NCBI GenBank assembly: GCA_964406735.1
Contig: CAYOSU010000011.1
Span: 1-45,316 of the forward strand
Direction of reading: 5' to 3'
From: CAYOSU01 sp964406735
Lineage (GTDB): Bacteria; Bacillota; Clostridia; Christensenellales; CAMQZB01
Length of the DNA stretch: 45,316 bases
Shown here: piece by piece, positions 1-8,443 of the stretch
Position numbering within the stretch: the stretch's first letter is position 1
Layout of the letters: each line of letters begins with the position of its first letter
Translations under genes and position numbers: made by a program
Notes under the pieces: generated by a model
The model's input: only the letters and a program-made list of their open reading frames with translations
Told to the model about the DNA's origin: nothing
Database searches by the model: none

Positions 1-8
1 TCCACCAC

Positions 9-45
9 AAGGTCTTGAAAGGTCAACTTTTAAGACCTTTTTTGT
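9..45 (+). terminator. Intrinsic terminator of an upstream gene
   Basis: A 13-bp stem (AAGGTCTTGAAAG pairing with CTTTTAAGACCTT, one G-T pair) with a 5-nt loop is followed by a T run. It most likely ends a plus-strand gene lying left of the window. Confidence 0.8.
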
Positions 46-65
46 TTGAGTGGGAGGAAATACGC

Positions 66-91
66 TTGACTTTTATTGGGGGGGGTATAAT
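66..91 (+). promoter_or_regulatory. Weak promoter candidate with G-run spacer
   Basis: TTGACT and a perfect TATAAT flank a spacer of only 14 bp that ends in eight consecutive G. The boxes are good but the spacing is short, so activity is uncertain. A better-spaced promoter lies at 179-208. Confidence 0.3.
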
Positions 92-516
92 GGTAGGTGG
101 TGGCGGCGTTCTCAAGCATCGATCGAGCGGTTTTCGCACTATTCAAGCGATAATTGAGGCGTTTTGAGACGGTTTCTCTTGCTTAATCGAATGAAATGGT
201 TATATAATACAAGAAACCACAAACTTGCTCGCAAGGGTTTGGGGTTTCGCAGTGTTTCACGAATGAGAAGCGCAAAACGGTAGTTTTGCAGCAATGCCGC
301 AAGGCGTTGTAAAGATTTTAGCGTCAGATAAAATCTTTGCTTCTTATGAGCATAATGCAAGACCACACAAACTTGCTTGCAATAAGGCTGTCAGTGCGAT
401 AAGGCTTTGCTGAAAAATTGCGGTCTGTGTCGCTTTTACGGACAAATTTTCGTTTTTTGAGAAAGCAAGATCTATGCAATAGGTTTTATGCGATAAAAAT
501 TTTTAAGGAGTTATTT
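92..516 (+). other. Long non-coding leader of the ABC exporter genes
   Basis: No convincing gene is present. The stretch holds several hairpins: GCAAAAC/GTTTTGC at 273-290, and a 10-bp stem AAAGATTTTA/TAAAATCTTT at 311-338. It also holds a direct repeat around ACAAACTTGCTCGCAA (near 221) and ACAAACTTGCTTGCAA (near 367). If transcription starts at either upstream promoter, the exporter mRNA has a 5' leader of about 300 to 420 nt, long enough for cis-regulation. No known riboswitch was recognised. Confidence 0.5.
179..208 (+). promoter_or_regulatory. Promoter for the ABC exporter pair, flanked by inverted repeat
   Basis: TTGCTT (179-184), 18-bp spacer, TATAAT (203-208). An imperfect inverted repeat, GGTTTCTCTTG at 171-181 and CAAGAAACC at 210-218, brackets the two promoter boxes and could be an operator. 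This is inferred from sequence only. Confidence 0.5.
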
Positions 517-2352
517 ATGGGTAAGAAAAAAGAAGCTCAAGGAAAGCCCAAGTACGGAATGTTCAAGACGGCGTGCTTTATGATACGGCTTGCTTGGGTG
601 TCCAAAGAGAAAAAAGTGCTCGTTATGGGGCTGTTTTCGGCTATTTTCGCCGTTTTGGGCAACATCTTAGGGCTTTATATATCGCCGACGCTTATTTCTA
701 TGATACAGGAAAATGCGGGCGTTTCTGACATTATTCTGACTATTTGCGCATTCACCGTGTTGATGATGATAACATCGGCAGTCAGCTCTTATATCAGCGA
801 GAACGAGCAGTACGGGCGCATTACGGTAAGGTGTGAGATAATCAACATGCTGAACAGCAAGGCGGCTACGACGTCGTACCCAAACCTTTTCAACGAGGAG
901 TTCAGAAAGCTTCTTGAAAAATCAGGAGACTGCACGTCTGGAAACGACCAAGCGACCGAGGACGTTTGGAATACGCTTACTAATCTTCTCAAAGACGTTT
1001 TAGGCTTTGTAGTTTACGTCTTGCTACTCACAAACGTTCAGCCCCTTCTTTTCGTTATCGTCATCCTCGCCTCGACGGTAAGCTATTTTGCGACCAAGCG
1101 TGCCAACAATTTCTTATACGAGAAGCGCACGGAGATCGCAGAGTTTTCTAACCAGATGTACTACACAGCCGACCGTGCGACACGCACCTCTTACGCTAAG
1201 GACATCCGCATTTTCGGGCTACGTCCCTGGCTCGAGGAGCTTTTTGAAAAGGCAGTCAACTCTTATTCCGCTATCATTAAAAAGGCGGAGACGAAGGTGC
1301 TCGTTGCAAGCGTCATCGACCTTGTTATGGCATTTTTAAGAAACGGCGCGGCGTACGCACTCCTCATTACGCTCGTCGTCCGTGGTGAGATAAACGCATC
1401 AGAGTTCCTCCTCTATTTCTCTGCAGTAAGCGGATTCTCCGCTTGGGTCACGGGCATACTCGGCGGAGTCAACAGGCTGCACAAGCAGTCTATCGACATC
1501 TCTACCGTTATGGAGTGCATTGAGTATCCCGACGCTTTCAACGTCGACAGCGGAACGCCTATTCCGTTCACCGACACGCCTTGCGAGATACGCCTTGAAA
1601 ACGTTTCGTTCAAGTACGACGGCGCAGAGAAGTACACGCTCGAAAACATCGACTTAGTGCTCCGTCCCAACGAGAAGATCGCAGTCGTCGGTCTTAACGG
1701 CGCAGGCAAGACTACGCTCATCAAAATTTTATGCGGCTTTATGCAGCCGACGAGCGGCAGGGTACTATACGACGGAAAGGACCTGATGGAGCTGAAGCAC
1801 AAGGACTATTACAGGCTGTTTTCCGCAGTCTTCCAGGACTTTACGCTTATCCCTGCAACTATCGCCGCCAACGTTGCGCAGACGGAGGAAAATATAGACT
1901 ACGAGAAAGTATCTTCCTGTCTTGAAAGTGCAGGGCTTACGCAGAAAATAAACTCTCTACCCGACGGCGTCAATACGCACCTCAACCGAGACGTTTACGA
2001 AGACGCAGTGCTTCTTTCGGGCGGTGAGGAGCAACGACTTATGCTCGCAAGGGCGTTATATAAGAACGCTCCTTACGTCATTCTCGACGAGCCGACTGCC
2101 GCACTCGACCCTATCGCCGAGGCGGAGCTTTATAACAAATACAACGAGATGACCTCTAACAAGTCGTCGATATATATTTCGCACAGGTTGGCGTCTACAC
2201 GTTTTTGCGACAGGATAATTCTTATCGACAACGCTAAGATCGCCGAGCAAGGCTCGCACGAGGAGCTTTTGAAGGCAGGCGGCAAGTACGCTCAGCTTTT
2301 TGAGGTGCAGAGCAAATATTACCGTGAGGAGGCGCAAAATGAGAAAGAATGA
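517..2352 (+). CDS. ABC exporter half-transporter 1 (membrane domain fused to ATPase)
   Basis: A 611-aa type I ABC exporter subunit in the inner membrane; the substrate is unknown. The N-terminal half (about 30-310) carries the transmembrane helices. The C-terminal ATPase has Walker A GLNGAGKT (392-399), signature LSGGE (500-504), Walker B ending ILDE (522-525) and switch His556. The start at 517 is chosen because AAGGAG lies just upstream; the open frame extends 33 codons further but that part is basic and unlike a transporter. It overlaps the next gene by 14 nt, so the two probably form a heterodimer. The signature reads LSGGEEQR, with Glu in place of the common Gln, and the catalytic Glu after Walker B is intact. 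Exporters of peptides, lipids and drugs all look alike at this level. Confidence 0.9.
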   Translation: MGKKKEAQGKPKYGMFKTACFMIRLAWVSKEKKVLVMGLFSAIFAVLGNILGLYISPTLISMIQENAGVSDIILTICAFTVLMMITSAVSSYISENEQYGRITVRCEIINMLNSKAATTSYPNLFNEEFRKLLEKSGDCTSGNDQATEDVWNTLTNLLKDVLGFVVYVLLLTNVQPLLFVIVILASTVSYFATKRANNFLYEKRTEIAEFSNQMYYTADRATRTSYAKDIRIFGLRPWLEELFEKAVNSYSAIIKKAETKVLVASVIDLVMAFLRNGAAYALLITLVVRGEINASEFLLYFSAVSGFSAWVTGILGGVNRLHKQSIDISTVMECIEYPDAFNVDSGTPIPFTDTPCEIRLENVSFKYDGAEKYTLENIDLVLRPNEKIAVVGLNGAGKTTLIKILCGFMQPTSGRVLYDGKDLMELKHKDYYRLFSAVFQDFTLIPATIAANVAQTEENIDYEKVSSCLESAGLTQKINSLPDGVNTHLNRDVYEDAVLLSGGEEQRLMLARALYKNAPYVILDEPTAALDPIAEAELYNKYNEMTSNKSSIYISHRLASTRFCDRIILIDNAKIAEQGSHEELLKAGGKYAQLFEVQSKYYREEAQNEKE

Positions 2353-4216
2353 CGGTACTATCTCTTGGAAAAGAGCTGTCGACGTTACTTTGAGAACGTT
2401 CAGGCTTTTTAATAAAAAATTCCCCAAGGCTATGCTCTCACGCACGGTGTATTTCGTATGGAGCTCGCTGACGCCTTACGTTGCGGTGTATTTTTCCGCT
2501 CTCGTTTTAAGCGAGATAGCAGGCAACGCAGACCCGGACAGGCTGGTATTTTTAGTCTTGCTTTCGCTCGGCGTTGCGGCGATAACTTCTCTTATTACCG
2601 CTTTGTTGAAGCGAACGTATGAGGTCGAAAACTCCGCTATGTGGTACAAGGTCAACGCTATCTACGGTGAAAAGGCGCAATCTATCGACTACAAGGAGCT
2701 TGAAAATACCGAAACAGCCTCACTTATCGCTACCGTTAAGCAGAACGAAAGCAGTGGCGGATGGGGACTTGTCAGAGTTCTTCGCTGCATTGACGGGCTC
2801 GTTACATCTTTTACGCAAATTATCGGCGGTATCGCTCTCACAGTTACGCTTTTTACATTGAAAATTCCCGAGAGCGCAGGAAGTCTTACTATCTTAAACG
2901 ACCCGTTCGTAAACATCGGCGTAGTAATTCTTATGCTTGCGATAACGCTAATCTCCCCTATCATCTCTACCAAAGCGGGAGAATCCTGGGCAAAGCTTGC
3001 CAACACCCACAACCTCGGCAACAGGCTGTTCAGCTTTTTCGGATTCCTCGGGTACAGGCGTAAGCTTGCGATGGACGTGAGAATTTATCGTCAAGACCTG
3101 TTCTGCGAAAAGTATAACCGCTCTAAAGAAGATACTTTCTCCTCGAACGGAGCGTTTGCGAATATAGCTAAAAAGACGGCAGGACCTCTCGTCGCACTCG
3201 CATCAGTCGTTGCAACGCTGCTCAACGCAGTAGTTTACGCATTCGTATGCCTTAAAGCGATCGGCGGTGCGTTCGACGTGGGCGGCGTTACGCAGTACGT
3301 TTCATCTATCACGATGCTCACGGGCGGAGTCAGGTATCTCGTTGAAATTTTAGGCGTACTTAAAAATAACGGAAGCTTTCTGAAGCTTTCGTACAAATAC
3401 CTCGACCTCCCCTCTACCATGCAGTGCGGAGACAAAATTCCGCCTAAGACTTTGTCTGAAAACTCCGTTATCGAGTTCAGAAACGTGTCGTTCAAGTACC
3501 CCTCGACGAACGTTTATGCGCTTAAAGACGTTAACTTTAAGCTGAAGCTAAACAAGCGACTTGCGATAGTCGGTATGAACGGCTCGGGCAAGACGACGTT
3601 TATTAAGCTGCTTTGCAGGCTATACGACCCGACAAGCGGTGAAATTCTACTTGACGGCGTGAACATCAAGGAGTATAACTACGAGGAATATATGAGGCTG
3701 TTTGCCGTCGTATTCCAGGATTTTGAGCTGCTCGCTCTGCGCATCAAGGACAACGTCGCATCACAAAGCGACGGCGACGACAGTAAAGTCCTCGACGCAC
3801 TCGAAAAGGCAGGATTTATGCAAAACCTTGATAAAATGCCAAACGGCATCGACACATACCTTTATAAGGACTTCGATATGAGCGGCGTGGAGATCTCAGG
3901 CGGAGAGGCGCAGAAGATCGCTATCGCAAGGGCAATTTATAAGGACTCGCCACTTATCGTTCTCGACGAGCCGACCGCAGCACTCGACCCTCTCGCAGAA
4001 GCCGAGATATATTCTAACTTCGACGAGATCGCAACCGACAAGACCGCTATTTATATCTCCCACCGTCTGTCGTCCTGCAAATTCTGCGACGAGATAGCCG
4101 TCTTCGACGAGGGCAGGATCGCACAGATAGGCAGCCACAACGAGCTCGTTTCGGACGAAAACGGCAAGTATTTCGAGCTTTGGAACGCTCAGGCGCAATA
4201 TTACAGCGAAGGCTGA
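2339..4216 (+). CDS. ABC exporter half-transporter 2
   Basis: A 625-aa partner with the same architecture: transmembrane half at about 30-340, then an ATPase with Walker A GMNGSGKT (412-419), signature ISGGE (519-523), catalytic Glu544 after Walker B and switch His575. The start is ATG 2339, with AGGAGG six bases upstream inside the end of the first gene; the open frame from 2300 would lack this site. The 14-nt overlap implies translational coupling and equal dosage. A terminator follows at once, so the pair forms a two-gene operon. Both ATP sites look competent from motifs, although the exporter may still be asymmetric. No substrate gene such as a precursor peptide is visible nearby. Confidence 0.9.
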   Translation: MRKNDGTISWKRAVDVTLRTFRLFNKKFPKAMLSRTVYFVWSSLTPYVAVYFSALVLSEIAGNADPDRLVFLVLLSLGVAAITSLITALLKRTYEVENSAMWYKVNAIYGEKAQSIDYKELENTETASLIATVKQNESSGGWGLVRVLRCIDGLVTSFTQIIGGIALTVTLFTLKIPESAGSLTILNDPFVNIGVVILMLAITLISPIISTKAGESWAKLANTHNLGNRLFSFFGFLGYRRKLAMDVRIYRQDLFCEKYNRSKEDTFSSNGAFANIAKKTAGPLVALASVVATLLNAVVYAFVCLKAIGGAFDVGGVTQYVSSITMLTGGVRYLVEILGVLKNNGSFLKLSYKYLDLPSTMQCGDKIPPKTLSENSVIEFRNVSFKYPSTNVYALKDVNFKLKLNKRLAIVGMNGSGKTTFIKLLCRLYDPTSGEILLDGVNIKEYNYEEYMRLFAVVFQDFELLALRIKDNVASQSDGDDSKVLDALEKAGFMQNLDKMPNGIDTYLYKDFDMSGVEISGGEAQKIAIARAIYKDSPLIVLDEPTAALDPLAEAEIYSNFDEIATDKTAIYISHRLSSCKFCDEIAVFDEGRIAQIGSHNELVSDENGKYFELWNAQAQYYSEG

Positions 4217-4241
4217 AAACCTTGCAAAAACGGTATTATTT

Positions 4242-4269
4242 AAGCCCCTCTATGAGGGGTTTTTTTGAC
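4242..4269 (+). terminator. Terminator of the ABC exporter operon
   Basis: CCCCTC/GAGGGG stem with a TAT loop, extended by weak AAG/TTT pairs, then seven T. It lies 26 bp after the stop codon. The reverse strand lacks a T run, so it serves mainly the plus strand. Confidence 0.85.
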
Positions 4270-4275
4270 GCTTTT

Positions 4276-4839
4276 TTATTCAAATTCCGGAAGCAAAAGG
4301 TTTATTTCGTTGAGCTTTCCGACGACTATCTCGCACATACAGGGCGTGCCGTTATACTCAATCGTCAGTTCTATCACGCAGCCGCTTTCTAAGACACGCA
4401 GCGTTATGTCGGATGCGTTTTCAGGAGCGAAGTCGGGCTTTAATATATAGGTATCTTCAAGCTCCTCTATCTTTTCGTAGCAGTCGACGTCCTTGAAAAA
4501 CGCCTCTATTATCTGCGTTGGCGGCAAGGGTGCGGCGTTACTTTTTTTCGTGCGAACATAGCGTCCGTCTACGTTTTCGTATACGTCCGAGCCGTTCGAA
4601 ATATACAACTCGGGGCTTAAAACGCTTGCTTTTGAATATACCACCTCTCCGTCGACGTCGTAGGTGAAATAGTACGTTCCGCCACTATCGGGCGTTACCG
4701 ACACCGAAATGCGATAGCTATCAGCCTCGCTTAGCTTTTTGGCAAAGTCTTCTATCGCAGACTGTCTTTGGCATGAGGTCAGTGCGAGCACTGCCGTGCA
4801 CAGAAAAATAATTGCAATTACACTTTTTCTTTTCATCAT
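4276..4839 (-). CDS. Small lipoprotein of unknown function
   Basis: 187 aa. A Lys/Arg start and hydrophobic stretch (7-20) lead to lipobox LTSC with Cys23, so the protein is probably exported and lipid-anchored on the outer face of the membrane. The mature part is mixed alpha/beta, with 'YYFTYDVDGEVVYSK' resembling outer-membrane-carrier-like (LolA/LolB-fold) lipoproteins; that resemblance is weak and only inferred. ATG 4839 is chosen because GGGAGG lies five bases upstream; the adjacent ATG at 4836 is equally possible. The open frame from 4869 would place residues before the signal sequence and run through a terminator stem. A structured RNA and terminator (4854-5049) lie directly upstream on the same strand, leaving no room for a private promoter. 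Confidence 0.75.
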   Translation of the reverse strand: MMKRKSVIAIIFLCTAVLALTSCQRQSAIEDFAKKLSEADSYRISVSVTPDSGGTYYFTYDVDGEVVYSKASVLSPELYISNGSDVYENVDGRYVRTKKSNAAPLPPTQIIEAFFKDVDCYEKIEELEDTYILKPDFAPENASDITLRVLESGCVIELTIEYNGTPCMCEIVVGKLNEINLLLPEFE

Positions 4840-4853
4840 TTTTTCCTCCCATA

Positions 4854-4885
4854 TAAAAAGTGCGTACAACCGAAGTTATACGCAC
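4854..4885 (-). terminator. Terminator with TTCG tetraloop
   Basis: On the minus strand GTGCGTATAAC pairs with GTTGTACGCAC around a TTCG loop (11 bp, one T-G pair), followed by five T. It ends eight bases before the ribosome-binding site of the lipoprotein gene. Confidence 0.85.
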
Positions 4886-5049
4886 CGAAAAACACAAACT
4901 CCGATTGTTGTCACACAAACGAATCGGATCAGGGAGTATTTGCATACCTGGATTCATCGAAGTCGCGTTTTTGCCTATGAATATGGTATGCAAAAAAAGG
5001 TATTATTTTTTTATAAAAACACCCTGTAGCCGATATTTATTTGTGTGAC
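4854..5049 (-). ncRNA. Candidate structured RNA, 6S-like fold or leader RNA
   Basis: The predicted transcript begins at G5049, exactly at a closing stem. Stems by eye: GTCACACAAA (5049-5040) with TTTGTGTGAC (4919-4910); ATCGG (5034-5030) with CCGAT (4927-4923); CAGGG (5026-5022) with CCCTG (4934-4930); a large asymmetric AT-rich bubble; TGCATACC (4992-4985) with GGTATGCA (4948-4941); ATTCAT (4982-4977) with ATGAAT (4957-4952); then a 19-nt loop. A terminator ends it. Long interrupted stem, central bubble and start at the closing stem are the architecture known for 6S RNA. The sequence itself was not matched to any family. A cis-regulatory leader for the lipoprotein gene is the alternative. 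Confidence 0.5.
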
Positions 5050-5055
5050 AGCTTT

Positions 5056-5084
5056 ATTATATCACGGCGACAGGGATTTTTCAA
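5056..5084 (-). promoter_or_regulatory. Promoter of the structured RNA
   Basis: Minus-strand TTGAAA (5084-5079), 17-bp spacer and perfect TATAAT (5061-5056), which predicts a start near 5049. Confidence 0.75.
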
Positions 5085-5130
5085 TATTTTTTTGTATATT
5101 GGGAAAAAATGTGCGGAGTATTACAGAATA

Positions 5131-5157
5131 AAAAAAGCACTTCATTGAAGTGCTTTT
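5131..5157 (-). terminator. Terminator of the tRNA transcript
   Basis: GCACTTC/GAAGTGC stem with a 3-nt loop, extended by A/T pairs, then a T run on the minus strand. It lies eight bases beyond the 3' end of tRNA-Cys. Confidence 0.85.
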
Positions 5158-5164
5158 GTTCTTT

Positions 5165-5239
5165 TGGAGGTGCCACCCAGATTTGAACTGGGGAATAAAG
5201 GTTTTGCAGACCTTGGCCTTACCACTTGGCTATGGCACC
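5165..5239 (-). tRNA. tRNA-Cys (GCA)
   Basis: Cloverleaf readable on the minus strand: acceptor GGTGCCA/TGGCACC, anticodon loop CTGCAAA with anticodon GCA, T-loop TTCAAAT, and encoded CCA. It is last of three tandem tRNA genes. Confidence 0.95.
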
Positions 5240-5258
5240 ACCTCATAATAAAAAAAAA

Positions 5259-5333
5259 TGGAGCGGGAAACGGGATTCGGACCCGCGACATTTGCCTTGG
5301 CAAGGCAACGCTCTACCACTGAGCCATTCCCGC
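5259..5333 (-). tRNA. tRNA-Gly (GCC)
   Basis: Acceptor GCGGGAA/TTCCCGC, anticodon stem TTGCC/GGCAA with loop TTGCCAA (anticodon GCC), T-loop TCCGAAT, and encoded CCA. Confidence 0.95.
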
Positions 5334-5361
5334 ATGTCATTTTTTCGGTTATTATAATTAA

Positions 5362-5437
5362 TGGTGGGAGCTATAGGGTTCGAACCTATGACCCCCTGCT
5401 TGTAAGGCAGATGCTCTCCCAGCTGAGCTAAGCTCCC
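5362..5437 (-). tRNA. tRNA-Val (TAC)
   Basis: Acceptor GGGAGCT/AGCTCCC, anticodon loop CTTACAA (anticodon TAC), T-loop TTCGAAC, and encoded CCA. It is first in the three-tRNA transcript. Confidence 0.95.
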
Positions 5438-5457
5438 ACATCAATCAGTGCTTTTAT

Positions 5458-5486
5458 AATATAGCAAAGTCGAAAAAAAAAGGCAA
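5458..5486 (-). promoter_or_regulatory. Promoter of the tRNA array
   Basis: Minus-strand TTGCCT (5486-5481), 17-bp spacer and TATATT (5463-5458), about 20 bp upstream of tRNA-Val. Confidence 0.6.
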
Positions 5487-5578
5487 CTAAAATTAGGGGG
5501 TTTTGCAAAAAAATTTTAACTTTTTTTATTTTATTCCTCTTCCCCTTTTCTTGCGGTCGACCGACGCCGCAACTTTGA

Positions 5579-6418
5579 TTATTTTTCAGTAAAAAACGAG
5601 AGGGCAGGGACTTCTTTCAGGGAAGTTACGGCATAATCGGCGGCAGTTGGGAGTTCTATCCCCTGTTTGCGTATCTCTCTTCGTGGAAAATCTCGGAAAG
5701 TATTCAATTCACCCGTTGCGAAAAGCTGTATATCGTCCGTGCTTTCGTCGCTATTAATAGAAGCTATCGGGCTTAGAGTTTCTTTTTGAGAGCAGTGTTT
5801 GAAAAATTTGCAGGTCGTAATGCCAAAGTCCTTGCCGCCTTTTATATCGGAAGTTTCGGAGTCCCCTATCATTATCACTTCCGACTTTTCAATTTTTCTC
5901 TGTAACGCATTTTCAAGTTTTGAAAATGCCGTCTCGAAAAATTTAATTGACGGTTTGGAATAGCCGATATCCTCCGAAAGAAAGAAAAAGTCGAAGCTTT
6001 CTTTGAAGCCTGCCAAGCTAAGTCTGTTTAATTGCTGCTCGACAGGGCCGTTGCTCGCTATACACATCACGCAGAAAGGCTTTATATTTGCGATCATCTC
6101 CTCTGCGCCGTCCACTTTTATTGCGCTCGTAAAGAGCTTTTTGCGGAAGTATTTTTCAAAGGTAACGCCGTCGAAATCTATGCTTAAAGCCTTAAAAACG
6201 TCGTTAAAGCGGCGTTTGGACAACGTTTGGAAATCTATCTCGCCACGCTCGATCTGCCGCCAAAGCCCGCCGTTTATCTCCTCGAAAACATCATACATAT
6301 ATGGCTCGTAAACGCCTATGCCAAACTCACGAAAGCCCGTTTTCAGCGTATCTTTGACGTATTCGTCAAAGTCGAGCAAGGTATTATCTATGTCTATCAA
6401 CGCTATCTTTTTTCGCAT
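5579..6418 (-). CDS. HAD-family phosphatase, YjjG-like nucleotidase
   Basis: 279 aa, cytosolic. The HAD signature starts at the N terminus: DIDNT with nucleophile Asp9 and acid Asp11, motif II SN (122-123), motif III Lys155, motif IV GDSETSD (185-191). 'LWRQIERGEI' (52-61) in the cap is typical of the YjjG branch, which removes phosphate from pyrimidine nucleoside monophosphates. That branch is usually about 225-230 aa. Here about 45 extra residues (roughly 208-254) sit between the motif IV helix and the conserved tail 'ELPTAADYAVTSLKEV'. It follows recG by 31 bp on the same strand and is probably co-transcribed. Family confidence is high; substrate is inferred. Confidence 0.8.
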   Translation of the reverse strand: MRKKIALIDIDNTLLDFDEYVKDTLKTGFREFGIGVYEPYMYDVFEEINGGLWRQIERGEIDFQTLSKRRFNDVFKALSIDFDGVTFEKYFRKKLFTSAIKVDGAEEMIANIKPFCVMCIASNGPVEQQLNRLSLAGFKESFDFFFLSEDIGYSKPSIKFFETAFSKLENALQRKIEKSEVIMIGDSETSDIKGGKDFGITTCKFFKHCSQKETLSPIASINSDESTDDIQLFATGELNTFRDFPRREIRKQGIELPTAADYAVTSLKEVPALSFFTEK

Positions 6419-6449
6419 TTTGTCTCTACTTTTTTATTTTGGTGTTTTG

Positions 6450-8417
6450 TCAGTTCATGACTATTGAGGGTTGGTCGATATCTTCGTTATAATCTCCCGT
6501 TATAAGGGCAAATTGGGCGGTATTTAAGCTTTCAAGCTCTATCTCGTCGGATATTTCCTTTGCCCTCTTTACGTCGTCAAAGCCGCCTGAAAAGCCCTCT
6601 GAAAACGCCGATCTTCCGTGCTGGCGGACGCCGTACGCATCGCCTGCGCCACGGCTTTCCAAGTCAAAGTCCGCTATCTTAAATCCGTCGGTATTTGTCT
6701 TGAAAAAGTCAAGGCGTTCTCTTTGTTTATCCGTAGTTTTGCCCGTTGCCAAAAAGCACCAGCTCTCCTGTCCTCGTCTTCCTATTCTGCCTCTTAGCTG
6801 ATGAAGGGATGAAAGTCCGAAGTTTTCCGCTCCGAATATCACCATTACGTTGGCGTTGGGGTTATCTATGCCTACCTCTATCACGCTCGTTGAGACGAGA
6901 ACGTCTATTTTATTGCTCAAAAAGTCGGCTATTACACTCTCTCGTTGCTCTTTTTGCTGTCTTCCGTGAAGAAGGACTACCTTTCTTTTTGGGAAAGCCT
7001 TTTTCAGCTCCTTATATTTTTCCTCTGCGCCCTCTTCCTCAGTCGATTCCGTGGTATCTATCTTGCGGCAGACTACATAGCACCTGCCGCCCGACTCTAT
7101 CATATCGTCGATAAAGCGGTACATATCCGCCGTCTTTTTTTCGCCTACTACCCTCGTTTTGACGTTATCACCGCTATTGCGGCTTTTTAGGTACGAAACG
7201 CTCAAAGTGCCGTATAAAATGAGCGAAAGAGTCCTCGGGATCGGGGTCGCCGTAAGAGACAGTACGTCGGGCGAAAGCCCTTTCTCCACGAGCTTTGCCC
7301 TCGCCGAGACGCCGAATTTTTGCTGTTCGTCTATCGCTACGAAGGCAAGGTCGTTTATCTCAATTCTTCTTGAAAACAAAGCGTGCGTGCCGATATAAAC
7401 GTCTGCTTGCTCATCGAACGCACTTCCGCTCGATACGAGAGAAACGCTGACGTTAGCACGCTCCAACACCTCTTTGAAGCTCTTGAAGTGCTGGTACGCA
7501 AGTGTTGTCGTCGGGCACATCACCGCCGCCTTATACCCCGACTTTGCCGCAAGAAGGCACGCCGCCATTATAACGACCGTTTTGCCGCTTCCTACGTCCC
7601 CTTGCAGTAGCCTATTCATCGCAAAAACGCCCTTCATATCGGCGTAGATCTCATCTATTGCCTGTCTTTGGCTCGGCGTTAACTCAAAGGGCAAAAGGCG
7701 TTCTAACTCGCTTTTTAAGTCTATATCGACGTATTTTCTGTCCTTTTTGTCGGACTTTTTGCCCGAAAGCCTCATCGACAGCATCGAGCGGACGACTTTT
7801 TCTATGAAAATTCTCGACGAGCCTTGCGACGCATCCTCTATACTCTCCGGGAAATGCGCCTTTTCATAGCCTTGCTTTAACGAGAGCATCCCGAAGCGTT
7901 CGCCGTCGAAAACGCTGAGAACATCCTCTTTTTCGAGAACGTCCCTGACCGCCGCCGAGATCACAGTCTGCGGTACGCCCTCTATTTTCTGGTACTTGGC
8001 AACTATGCCGAAAAGTCTGTTTGCGTTAGCCTCTTTCTCGAACATCGGGGAAAGAAGGGTGATTCCCTTGCCGCTGTCCTTTATTTTGCCGAAAAAGACG
8101 TATTTTTCGCCTACGGTGAGGTTATTTTTCATGTATGGCTGGTTGAACCACATCGCATACAGCTTTTTCGTGCCCGTGTCAAGCTTTGCCTTGGTCGTCC
8201 TTACCCTTGAATAAAACAGGTTAAAAGGCTCGGCTATTACCGTCGCTTTGAGTAATACCTCCGCTCCGTCCGTTAAGTCCTCATCCGTTGCTATTTTCGT
8301 CATATCGAGGTATTTGACGGGAAGCATATTCAAAAGGTCGGAGGTAGTCCTTACTCCGACGCTTTCTAAGGCGGCAAGCCGCTTTTCTTTTATGCCTTTT
8401 AAGTCTTTCAGTTGCAT
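6450..8417 (-). CDS. recG: ATP-dependent DNA helicase RecG
   Basis: 655 aa. RecG regresses stalled replication forks and moves branched DNA in repair. The N-terminal wedge/OB region (about 1-170) is followed by the helicase core: Walker A GDVGSGKT (273-280), motif II DEQQ (363-366), motif III TATPIPRT (389-396) and arginine-finger motif QLRGRIGRRG. The family normally reads DEQH at motif II; the His-to-Gln change is seen here. Length is slightly short for the family (about 680) but both ends are intact. It follows the fakA-like gene by 57 bp. In Bacillota recG commonly follows fakA-type genes, which supports the call. Confidence 0.96.
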   Translation of the reverse strand: MQLKDLKGIKEKRLAALESVGVRTTSDLLNMLPVKYLDMTKIATDEDLTDGAEVLLKATVIAEPFNLFYSRVRTTKAKLDTGTKKLYAMWFNQPYMKNNLTVGEKYVFFGKIKDSGKGITLLSPMFEKEANANRLFGIVAKYQKIEGVPQTVISAAVRDVLEKEDVLSVFDGERFGMLSLKQGYEKAHFPESIEDASQGSSRIFIEKVVRSMLSMRLSGKKSDKKDRKYVDIDLKSELERLLPFELTPSQRQAIDEIYADMKGVFAMNRLLQGDVGSGKTVVIMAACLLAAKSGYKAAVMCPTTTLAYQHFKSFKEVLERANVSVSLVSSGSAFDEQADVYIGTHALFSRRIEINDLAFVAIDEQQKFGVSARAKLVEKGLSPDVLSLTATPIPRTLSLILYGTLSVSYLKSRNSGDNVKTRVVGEKKTADMYRFIDDMIESGGRCYVVCRKIDTTESTEEEGAEEKYKELKKAFPKRKVVLLHGRQQKEQRESVIADFLSNKIDVLVSTSVIEVGIDNPNANVMVIFGAENFGLSSLHQLRGRIGRRGQESWCFLATGKTTDKQRERLDFFKTNTDGFKIADFDLESRGAGDAYGVRQHGRSAFSEGFSGGFDDVKRAKEISDEIELESLNTAQFALITGDYNEDIDQPSIVMN

Positions 8418-8443
8418 AAACCTTTTAGTAACAGATAAATTAC

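Noticed and set aside
139..366. Minus-strand open frame of 75 codons
   Set aside because: It lies over the exporter leader, covers hairpins and a promoter, has no ribosome-binding site and no recognisable motif.
4739..5048. Plus-strand short open frames over the structured RNA
   Set aside because: They are antisense to the lipoprotein gene and the RNA; no start signal or motif.
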